A stretch of 64,000 bases of DNA from Schistocephalus solidus. Taxonomy: Eukaryota > Platyhelminthes > Cestoda > Diphyllobothriidea > Diphyllobothriidae. Below are positions 12,204 through 21,047 of the stretch, piece by piece. The DNA is taken from assembly GCA_017591395.1 (NCBI GenBank), contig WEDG01000811.1, forward strand, positions 1 to 64,000, written 5' to 3'. Positions within the stretch are counted from its first letter, which is position 1. Each line of letters begins with the position of its first letter. The position numbers were made by a program, and so were the translations under genes. The notes below the pieces were generated by a model, which was given only the letters and a program-made list of their open reading frames with translations, was not told the DNA's origin and ran no database searches.

Positions 12204-13349
12204 TATCTTTTAATGCTAATAGATAGATTAAAGTATTTTTTTTATAGCTACTAAGTGAACTTTGACCAAGTTGCTCAAAGTACTTTGTGCCAATAATTTG
12301 GGCGCTCCCATTGTGGAGTTAGTGGTGTGCAGCGGTGTAAATGAAGTGTCAAAAAATGAATGTATCCGAAGGTTTAAGGCTGCCTGCCAAATTGTTCGAA
12401 CTTCCCTGTTAACCGACGTATGTCATTCGTCTTTCGGTGTGATCGATTAAAACGTTCGGCTGTTATTCGAGGAAGTGTTCCAAGTCGTAGCCTTCCTTAA
12501 AAATGCTGTTTCAAAAGGCAGCCCTACCACCTTGCAGGCCATCGTTCAAGACCAGGAGGTGATTTTAACGCTCCCCGCGTAGACATCCGTGTTCTATGGA
12601 TAAGGGCTTTTTATACTGTCAAAAAAACAGAAGGCATCGCTTATCTAAGCAGTTTAATAAAAATTATTTACTAACATGCGTGGACAATCCGCAAAATACC
12701 TGTTCGCCTAGCAGGTAAATAACAACAAGTCCTCTCCAGGTAGCTCTAGGCAGCCAACCGACTTTCAAATAGCTGGCGAATGACATCAGTAATTGCTTAG
12801 TATCGATTATTCGATATAGCACTTTGAGCTTTTCAACTTATGCTGCATTCAATATCCGTGGTAGTTTTTGTAGCCACGTTTCCGAAAAAAAGTGTTTTAA
12901 ATCACAGACAGATATAGCTTCCCAAATGGGAGTGTGCAGTCTCTGGGGCGAGAATTGTATACACATTTCCGACGCTTCATATCCTGTTCAGAACCCAGTA
13001 TCAAAAACAGTAAGAGATAGAGTCATTGGGCTGTGGTTTTCTGTACTGATAATCACGGGGCGATATTACCTCTGGTCTGCCTAGCATTCATCATCATTTT
13101 GATGTCCGCGCCGAGCGTAATGTAGCTACTCGACCTGATGACAGCTTGTACTCATCGCGCATTGTTTAGAGGGCAGAGAGGTGTACACAGAATGCTCGCC
13201 GTGGTCAACAATAACGGCAGCTTTATCTTGTGTCAAAGATATTACCTGCTATTGACCTCTGATCCGCTCGTACGCTCACCTGCGTTGGTGAGATCAAGTT
13301 AGTACTTTTGCCTCCTTGGCTTCATATTTGGAAAAATTCTTATTGGTGG

Positions 13350-13560
13350 ATGGACACTCACTGTTCGGTTACGAGACTCACTCCTCACGTTCTGCCTTTT
13401 GGCTCCCTCTCTCTCTAGAGCCCCGCCAATAGGCGCACAGTGGCTAGTATCATTGGGAGAATGACATTACCGCCAATGACAAGGGAGACTGGAAAGGACA
13501 ATTCTGGCTTATTAGCCGTTATCAGCCAGCCATCCCAGGTGATGCAGCTCCTGAGGCTCA
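13350..13560 (-). repeat. SINE body remnant, antisense
   Basis: The sequence 'tgacaagggagactgg...ttctggcttattagccgttatcagccagccat' is the reverse complement of the SINE body, preceded by 'actcactcctcacgttctgcc', which matches the left arm of the palindrome near 3,845. The tRNA-like head is not recognisable. Confidence 0.6.
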
Positions 13561-13997
13561 TTACCGACCCTACTCCTCGACAGGGGCACATGCTACTGAC
13601 TAACCATTAGCTAAGACATATATCGGCCGTCGTGCTCACCACATATATTCGCATCCGCCGTACTAACCTTCGTTTCATAGCTCAGTTCTTGTTCAGTTAA
13701 CTGCATAGACCAGATGTTTTTTTTTTCTTGATTTTGCCTGAGATAATATTTTTTGGTCGAGGGGATCAGCAAAACTTTCACCGAAAAGTATCGCTCACTC
13801 GGCCCTTTTTATTCAATGGCAGCCTCGTACGTGCGCAGGCGCAGCTGGCAGTCGTTGATCAACACCCTTGTCATTTGCTTGCGAAAACGTTGAAAAATAT
13901 TACTGACCAACTCAGTATTAACTGGAGTTTTGTAACGTAGTCTCTTCAGCGCCCGTCCTTCTGGAACACATCTGTCTAGAACATAGCCAGATAAAAA

Positions 13998-14003
13998 ATA
14001 AAA

Positions 14004-14038
<35 letters not shown>
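13998..14038 (+). repeat. (AAT)n microsatellite
   Basis: About thirteen AAT units lie directly beyond the 3' end of the minus-strand PLE (14,050-16,520), a common place for simple repeats to accumulate. Confidence 0.9.
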
Positions 14039-14040
<2 letters not shown>

Positions 14041-14049
14041 GGTAATCGT

Positions 14050-16520
14050 TGAAAGACGGTGTTTATTTGCCTGACGTTTCAGATTCCCTCTTGAACCCAT
14101 TATCAGAGACAGTTACAGAAACGGGTACTTCGGGCACAAGTTGCGCAGTCTTTAAAGGGCGTGGTTGCCAGGCAAACACACGCCTACTATCGGTGGCAGT
14201 CCTCGTGTTCATCTCTGGGGGTCGTATTTGAGGCGATTATTTCTTTTTGGTACGTACCCAAGTCATTAATGACCGTGATTTCATCACCGTTGTCGATTCC
14301 TGGCGTAACAATTACTCGGCAATTTGGCTCGCTTTCACCCGCATCCTCCCCGCGTGACTAGCAATTTAGCCCAGACAAAATCGCAACACATAATACGTAG
14401 CCGCATGATTATTGCACTTATTAATCGACTGCGGGCCAGAGAACCATTATTCAGGCAGTTCACGGCTCACGCGGTTTCAGCCCTTGCGAGAATTTTGGCC
14501 TCGTCAAACTTGAAGGTGTGGCCGATTCCCGTCGCATGAGCCGCGACCCGAGAGTTAGTACCTTTCCTCCTCACTGCTGACCCGTGCTCGGCCATTCGTG
14601 GGTGGAATAGTCTCCTAGTTTCTCCAAGGTAGTGGCTTTTTCCGAAACTGCACTAGATTTGGTAAACGACTGCAGACGCTTTTTGCCAGGGTAGCGGGTC
14701 CTTTGGCATAATTATTTGGGGCCTGATAGTTGCGTCTGGTCGGTATACAACTCCAACTCCAAGACGTCCTTCACCTTGGTTGCACAGGCAACTGCCACCA
14801 AGGTTGCGTGGGTAGCCGTTTACTCTGAACACCCGTGGAAGGTACAGCGATTCGGCAGCCTTTTCTTCTGTTTCGCTGCAGTGAGTCGCAAAACGCTCAT
14901 ATAGTGCCCGCACGCAAGTGCGTTTTTGACTGAATTGGGGGTTGCTGTTGAAGCTCAGTACTCGTGTTGTATTTGTCGCTTTCCTGAATACTTTAGTTTT
15001 AAGGCCACCACAATACTTTGCGACAGAGGAGGACATCAATGAAGGCTATCTGGTCGTTTTATTCTTCCTCCGTCATGAATTGTATGTCCGGGAGGACACC
15101 GTTGAGGTGTTCTTTGAATGCCAGCATCTGATCACATTCGATGATGATGAAGGTGTTGTCCACATACCGAGCCCAGAATGTCGGTCTGTGGTGTTGGAAG
15201 ACCAGTGATTCCAGCCGTTGCAGGACCACTTCAGCTATGAGTCTCGAGATCGCTGAGCCCATAGGTGTGCCTTTCACCTGCCCGTAGATATCTCCGTTCA
15301 CCTTGAAGTGCGTTTTGAGATAGAGTTTAAGGAGCTGCATGATTTGTACTTGTCTAAGGTGATTCTCCGTTTTATTATATTTGCTTCGGAGGATTAACCC
15401 GACGGTCTCGACTGCCAAATCCTGGAGGATGGAAGTAAATAGGAACGTGACATCAAAAGATATAATACCGTCATTTATCAGGAAACTTACCCCTTTAATT
15501 TGCTTAAAGAATTGGGTTTAAGATTTGACTGTGTTCTCTGCATCCGTAAGTTGGAGTTCCTCTGAGTGATACAATGGGCCGGAGAGGAACGTCCTTTTTG
15601 TGCACTTTTGGAAGGCCACAGGATCGGGCTAATGCCCTGTTTTTTACTTTATCCATGTGGTGGTCGATCGGCGATATTGCATCAGAGTTCTCTAGTACCA
15701 ACAACGTTGAATTGATTGCGCGTGTCAACGTTTTTACGGGGTTATTTTCGCATGGGACGTAGAACTGGCGATCCTCCAGCAACCTTTTGGCTTTCTAAAA
15801 GTAGCCGGTTCTGTTCAATACGACCGTGGAATGCCCCTTGTCTGCAGACACGATAATAATTTTTTGTCGGCCTTGAGTTCCCTGATGGGTCGCCTTCGAC
15901 CTTTGAGCGCAGCTCGCGTGACCTATGAACTATGAAGAGGGACGACACTTGGTGTCGGATAAGGTTCTCTGTTTCGTCCGTTGTTTCCGTTTGGCTGAGG
16001 ATTCACTCAACTGCCACAACCATGTTGTTAGGTTTGGCATCACTTGTGTTAAATGAGACTTCACCCCGAAAGACCTGCTTTTGTTCCTCTGTCAACTCCT
16101 TTGCTCTGTTCGCGGGTTCGTTTGGCCACCCTCTGTTGAAGCAGTTGTGTGTCATTCTAACTCATGAGCTCGCAGCACTTCATTCTCTCTTGGTCGATCC
16201 TCTGACAGTATTTGTGAAGTCGCGTGTGACAGTCTTGAAGGAGCACTCAGATCATTCGTCTGCCATGTTGCGATATTGCGCGACTCGCCAGCTTTGTGTT
16301 CACCGGGGGTTTGTACGAGACATATTTCGGAAACACATTATTGTCGGGATACCTGTGTGGAAACTGAATCTGCGCATAAGTAGACGACTTATGAAAGGAA
16401 AATATTTCCCATCGTCCAGCTCATCGGAGAGCATCGTGCCCAAAGAGATTGCTGATAGAAGCGAACAGGTGACTTCCAGGAAGCAGTACGTAATAAGGAG
16501 AGTAAGAAGAGATGATCACT
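14050..16520 (-). mobile_element. Penelope-like element, minus strand, decayed
   Basis: Read 16,520 to 14,050, the fragments align in order with the PLE protein at 37.4-39.9 kb. An N-terminal helical region lies at 16,500-15,940. 'ADKG'-type sequence lies near 15,840. RT motifs include LPKVHK and PLRPIVSLRGTPTYG near 15,570 and KGTPMGSAIS near 15,260, and the catalytic box reads YVDN at about 15,160 instead of YVDD. The region to 14,653 is the post-RT domain, and a frameshifted GIY-YIG-like region follows (14,640-14,450). The last 60 bases hold a hammerhead-like string (CTGATAATGG, then GAAACGTCAG). Several frameshifts and stops plus the lost aspartate show it is dead. Its plus-strand open frames, including one of 196 codons, are antisense shadows. 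Confidence 0.85.
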
Positions 16521-16559
16521 AGAACATGACGATTATTGGCTCATAATTTGCTGCCTCTC

Positions 16560-17760
16560 GATTGCGAGCTGTGCAAAGCGCATCCATCCCAAAATCCTCA
16601 CCATCTATCCAAATGGGGGAGGGCTCAAGGACCTCCATCAATTCGCCTCCCAATTCTTGTCCACCATCCAGAGAAAACTGTTCGGCCGGATAAAATCATT
16701 GTATCCTTTGACTCGGGTTCACTGCTCACGTCCATCACACCAGACCTGGTATGCGACAGTCTACGCAAATGGCTCGAAGTGAACTACGAGGTAACGAGGG
16801 GTCCTGTAAAACCTGAGCATCTAATGGAGCTATTTACCTTTAGTCAAAAAACATTTTTTCAACTTCAATGGTAGAACACACGAGCAAATCAAAGGGGCGC
16901 CGATAGGCTCCCCAATATACAGTCTAGTTGCATAACTGGTATTACATGCGTTGGCAAAAGTCGCACTTAATCACTATGGATCTGCGTTTTGACGCCGCTA
17001 CGTTATAATCGAAAGGAGCACACTATCCGACTTTCAAGGCCTGCTAAACGCGATCTTTCCCGACATTCAGTTCACAAGGGAAAAAGAGAATGTCATGGTT
17101 GCCTTTCCTTGACGTCCTCGTTACACGCAGGGCCAATGAAGAACCTAGCCCCACGGTGTAAATAAATACGATTAACACAATTCTGGCTCTCAGCCACCAT
17201 AGCAACCAACCAATGGGGCATAAACGCGACTGTGTTAAAGCAGTCATCCAAATATTAAAAAGACATTGCGGTGAGCGTGAGATACGAGTTCGAGAACTAC
17301 GGCAGCTTCGAGATCAACTGAGAAGGACTGGATAGCCGAAAAGCTACTTCGGCCGCCACCTCCGTACGCGTCCAAGGGGAAGCGATGGAGTATAGCCACC
17401 AAAACTATGGCACCCTCTACCGTATCTAAAGAATGTGTCCGAAGCGACGTAACGCTTCACTGTTGAGTTTGGCGTAGGTATCGCCCATCGTTCGACAGCT
17501 ACCATGCTTACCCGAATCATGCAAATAAAGAACCAGCTGGACGTATATGAGCAATCTGGTGTCGCATATCATCACCATGCCGTAACTGTTCTCGCCACTA
17601 TACAGGATAGACCGGACGACGCTTTAGCACGCGAATAATGGAGCAAAAACGGGCAGTGCGGGGAGGCGACCCGCTGTCTCAGCTGGCTACCCACACTCTC
17701 GAGTAAGGGTACGAATTCAACTTCACGAGGGCACGGGGAATGTGTAGTGTAGACGAGGGT
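16560..17760 (+). mobile_element. Penelope-like element, plus strand, 5'-truncated and decayed
   Basis: It starts inside the RT: DKIIVSFDSGSLLTSI near 16,690 corresponds to the DEIMVSFDVVSLFTSI motif of the 38-kb element. It then shows QIKGAPIGSPI near 16,880 (the GTPMGSPIS motif), a damaged catalytic box near 17,000, FPDIQF near 17,060, AFLDVLVTR near 17,105, and a late region with FGVGIAHRSTATM near 17,470. Frameshifts and stops interrupt every motif block. It lies head to head with the PLE at 14,050-16,520, so the pair may mark two independent insertions or an inversion. A GIY-YIG domain is not clearly readable. Confidence 0.7.
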
Positions 17761-18159
17761 CGAAACTGCTAAGAACCGAGGTGTACAAAATAAATTAACG
17801 CTAAGTGGAGAATTGTGTCTAAACTACTAAATGACAGAAGGCCGGCAAAAATGTCAGAGGATTGTTAAAATGCAGACTCAGGAAAAAACGCAGCTTCTAG
17901 ATAGCGAGTGTTGTTGAGGATTGTAATGAACTCTGAGCTAGATCCAGAAAGCTATACATCAAGGATGAAGAGCAGAGTCAGGAGTTCAATTGAGACGGCG
18001 ATCAGTAGAATGCAATCGAGAAAGGAAGATCAATCGTTGCAACTGACTGCAAGTAATTAAGAGAGATCAGTACAATCAAGATTGCATCGGTGACATGCAG
18101 CAGCGAAAACAGAAGACGTCCAACATGCCGGTTGAAGCTGGCTGTTGTGTTTTTATTTA
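17761..18159. other. About 400 bases with no recognised feature
   Basis: There is no domain, splice-framed exon or repeat match that I can identify. The segment joins the 3' side of a decayed PLE to a dispersed repeat. Confidence 0.4.
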
Positions 18160-18830
18160 GCACATTAAAACAAGGGATCATAAAGATTCAGGTGAACAAG
18201 AAAGATACAAAGATGTAAATTGTACAAATACCTACAAATGTCATGAGCTAGCAATAAGACGGGCGGGAACTACTGGAGGCCTGGGGGCTTGACACCTACT
18301 CCATCAAGAGACACGTCGACAAACACAAAAATGCAGTCAGGGAGAGAGAGCGACGGAGACAAACCAACCGCATGCATTGCTTGTTCGTGTGGAGACCAGA
18401 TGTGTGAACGCTAATCGTGTGAGAGCAAGTCTAGACAGATCATGTTCGGTTCATATGCCTCCGCAGCAGCAGTCTCTTATAAACTAGAGCGCCGTAAGCG
18501 ATGGCTGGGTAGAAGCACAACTAGGATTGCTGACGGGGTATCTTCATCATGAACATCCACAGACCGACGCTTTCTCCGTCACCAGGCATCCGTCAAGACT
18601 TATGGCGACTTTTCGGGTTCGACGTCTGTCACATGGGGCCATGTCTAGCTCTCGTAGGCTTGTACAACCAGACTATTTGGCAGAGTACTTTAGGTAGCCT
18701 GATGGAGGTGGGGAATATTTGTCAAAATGAAATAGAGTAAGTTAAAATAGTACACTCAGATCTGAGTTAATAACCGTGAGGATGCAAATGCTGAGAACTT
18801 TGGAACTCATTTTAATTAATTAATTCATTC
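18160..18830 (+). repeat. Dispersed repeat, copy 1
   Basis: This segment matches 28,085-28,830 in the same orientation. Shared strings include 'gcgacttttcgggttc' (18,606; gcgtcttttcgggttc at 28,402), 'ctatttggcagagta' (18,677; 28,470), 'acactcagatctgag' (18,752) against 'gcactcagagtcgag', and 'gatgcaaatg' near the end. It has no coding motif. The two copies bracket the RTE cluster. Confidence 0.65.
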
Positions 18831-19203
18831 CTTGATTCATTCATTCCCGCTCGATGTGTTTTGCCTGTTTCAAAGGAGAAAAATGCTATAAAAGCATTTT
18901 TCCAAACAAACTGTTTTTTTATTTTGCTTCAGTTTACATTACGCCTTCATAAAAAAACGACACGTATGGCATCTGAATTTTGGAAAACTTTTTTCTTTAA
19001 CTAAGCATTTATGTTCAGCATTTTATTTGTTTGCATCAAAATAATTTTATGGTGGCATTTGGCCGAGGACATTTTTGGAGCGCGGGCTCATGGCTGCATC
19101 TCTCTTTGCAAGACAACCATTTGAGTCTTCTTTATTGACAGCTGTTTTGCAAATATTTTTAAAACAATATTGAAGTTAATTTGTTAGCTGTGTAGTTCCC
19201 TCA

Positions 19204-19235
19204 TGGTGTGTGTGGTGTGTGTGTGTGTGTGTGCC
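19204..19235 (+). repeat. (GT)n microsatellite
   Basis: A short imperfect GT tract precedes the candidate exon at 19,291. Confidence 0.8.
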
Positions 19236-19290
19236 GACGGGGTTATGGTATTCGCTTAGATGCAGCCTGGATATCGGTCACCTTTGTCAG

Positions 19291-19473
19291 GCACAGTTGA
19301 AGACTGCGTCGGATAACGACGACCCGAATAATGTGCTTAAACCTCCTGGATGCTTGAATACAATATCCTTGGCGTCACCCGCAGTCCCAGTAGACGCATC
19401 GGGATTCGTTCGTGATCCCGAAGTCGACTGTGGAGCTGAAGACTTCAAGTACTTCAACAAGCAATGCTACCGC
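19291..19473 (+). CDS. Candidate internal exon of an unidentified host gene
   Basis: A 61-codon open segment lies between a good acceptor (CACCTTTGTCAG, after position 19,290) and a good donor (CGC then GTAAGAATG, from 19,474), with both boundaries in phase 0. The peptide is acidic and Cys-containing (PPGCLNTI, VDCGAEDFKYFNKQCYR), in the style of an extracellular loop or lectin-like segment. It has no stop or retroelement similarity that I can see. No partner exons were found within reach, so it could be an isolated relic. The phase 0 borders are like those of the nearby tetraspanins, but the CCG and P-x-S-C-C motifs are absent. Confidence 0.3.
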
Positions 19474-19559
19474 GTAAGAATGTTATTTTTACGTAGTTTT
19501 GTTTTTATTAGAATAATTCTGAATAGTTAAATTGACTGTAATATTTGCACGAACTTGCC

Positions 19560-20160
19560 TTACGTGGTACAGGTGTATGGTGTTTATAAATTACTCATTA
19601 AACCACGCAGCTTAATTCGGTATTGCATTAAATTAATGGTACGTGCTTAATGAGAATCTACTCGTGAACGCAAATTTTGTCGTAAAGGCTTCGTAGTAAT
19701 TTTTATATTTTGGCAGTCAAATTACACAATTGCCTGGCCTTCTGATCTGTCGGCTTCTTGTTAAACCCTCGCAAAGAGCCATGTGAGAGATGCGGGTTGA
19801 GAGGAGGTGTTGATTGGCTGGCGCGAGCATGCGGCCGCGAGGCCCAATGACGTTCAGAAATAGCCAATAAATGCAACCATTCGCTGGTCCGCGTGTGGGA
19901 GACCTCTAGAAGGTTCGCATTGTTCCTAGGGCCTGATCAGCGCTTATTTGTGCTGCCATTCCAAGTTCTGTCATGTATTAGGCATTACTTTGGGGGCTAA
20001 TATTAATTTTGGCATGTCTGTTCGGAAAGGTCAGCGAGCGACTGTAACCGTCGAAAATCAAACCACATCCGGTCTACTAAGGGGGAGGAGATGCAGCCAT
20101 AGAGCAGTTTGAGAGCTAGGATGTCAAGTAGAGGGGAAATCTCGTGTGCCTCTACGTGTT
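19560..20160. other. No gene recognised
   Basis: The stretch is AT-rich at first and becomes GC-rich after about 19,790 (for example 'gcatgcggccgcgaggccc'). I see no reading frame or repeat match other than the RTE-type module that begins at about 20,165. Confidence 0.4.
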
Positions 20161-20290
20161 TTGATTCGTGGGTAGCGATCCGTGCCCCATGAACGGGCCG
20201 CCTGGTAGATGCGCTGGACTAACACGGGGTCAAATCAGGCTGCGGCAGGCGTTATTTAGGTTGAGCTCCCATAAAAACATGCCGAACGTT

Positions 20291-20324
20291 GGGGGGGGGG
20301 GGGGGGGGGGGGTAAGGGGGGGGG
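20291..20324 (+). repeat. Poly-G run (G22 then G9)
   Basis: Twenty-two consecutive G at 20,291-20,312, then TAA, then nine G. It replaces 'catagaggtgtggtggcacg' of the sister unit. The run could form a G-quadruplex, and its length is also a likely assembly weak point. Confidence 0.9.
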
Positions 20325-20626
20325 TCGGCACGCGTAGGTGCAGGCTCATGCCGCACTCAGCCACTTACCATTTATGGTTCTTATTCAGACGTGGTGGCAC
20401 GGTTAGGAGCGTCTCCGGCCTCGCCAGCAACCTGTACTCGACCCCGCCTCTGGTTTTCATGACTCTATCTTGACACCGGGCACAGGCGGGTAAGGAAAAA
20501 GATAGTGCGGTAGATGCAGTGCAAGTCTAACATTACTTAAAATTAATTCACGTGCAAGTCACTGTTCCTGCACTACCATGCTGTGGCGCATACGATGGAC
20601 ATCGTCGGACTACGACGGTCGAACTG

Positions 20627-20628
<2 letters not shown>

Positions 20629-20681
<53 letters not shown>
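20629..20681 (+). repeat. (GT)n microsatellite at an RTE-module terminus
   Basis: About 26 GT units directly follow 'gacggtcgaactgtc'. The same terminus is followed by GT tracts at 27,262, 28,064, 40,186, 40,563 and 40,947, so the tract is attached to the element end. Confidence 0.9.
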
Positions 20682-20684
<3 letters not shown>

Positions 20685-21047
20685 CCCCTAAACGGGCCGC
20701 GTGGTAGATGCGTTGGACCAACAGGGGGCAACATTAGGGCACGGCAGGTGTTATTCGGGTTGCGCTCCCATAACAAATGCCGAACATAGAGGTGTGGTGG
20801 CACGCCTAGGGGCGGCTTGGACTTAGGGGACCCAGCCGCGCCAGCCACCTGCGTCCTCTCCCGCCTCCGGTCTTCTTGAATCTGTCTTGACACCGGGCTC
20901 AGGTGGGGGAGGAGGAGAGAGTGTAGTAGATGCAGCGCAAGTCTACTATCACTTTAAACTAAATCACGCGCAAGTCACCGTCCCTGCTCCACTTTCCCAT
21001 GGAGCATACGGCGGACATCGTCGGACTACGACGGTCGAACTGTAGGG

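Larger units (their letters stand above)
9156..12890 (+). repeat. Direct duplication block, copy B, enlarged by insertion
   Basis: This is the second copy of the block at 6,190-9,155. It is about 0.75 kb longer because extra sequence between about 10,870 and 11,640, including an RTE fragment at 10,890-11,190, has no counterpart in copy A. The landmark order is otherwise preserved. Confidence 0.7.
20165..21047 (+). repeat. Two tandem copies of the RTE 3' module
   Basis: The units (about 20,165-20,625 and 20,690-21,040) share 'acgggccgc.tggtagatgcg', 'gagctcccataa' or 'gcgctcccataac', 'ggtggcacg', 'gacaccgggc', and a terminal 'gacggtcgaactgt'. The same 3' half recurs after the RTE protein at 26,180-26,430, so these look like a short non-autonomous element that shares the RTE tail. 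The head (TGGTAGATGCG, then GGGTTGCGCTCCC) is faintly tRNA-like, but that is uncertain. Confidence 0.65.

Noticed and set aside
15932..16522. 196-codon plus-strand frame
   Set aside because: It is antisense to the N-terminal region of the minus-strand PLE, which aligns in order with the 37.4-38.3-kb PLE protein.
20583..20789. Cys-Val repeat protein
   Set aside because: It is a translation of the GT microsatellite.
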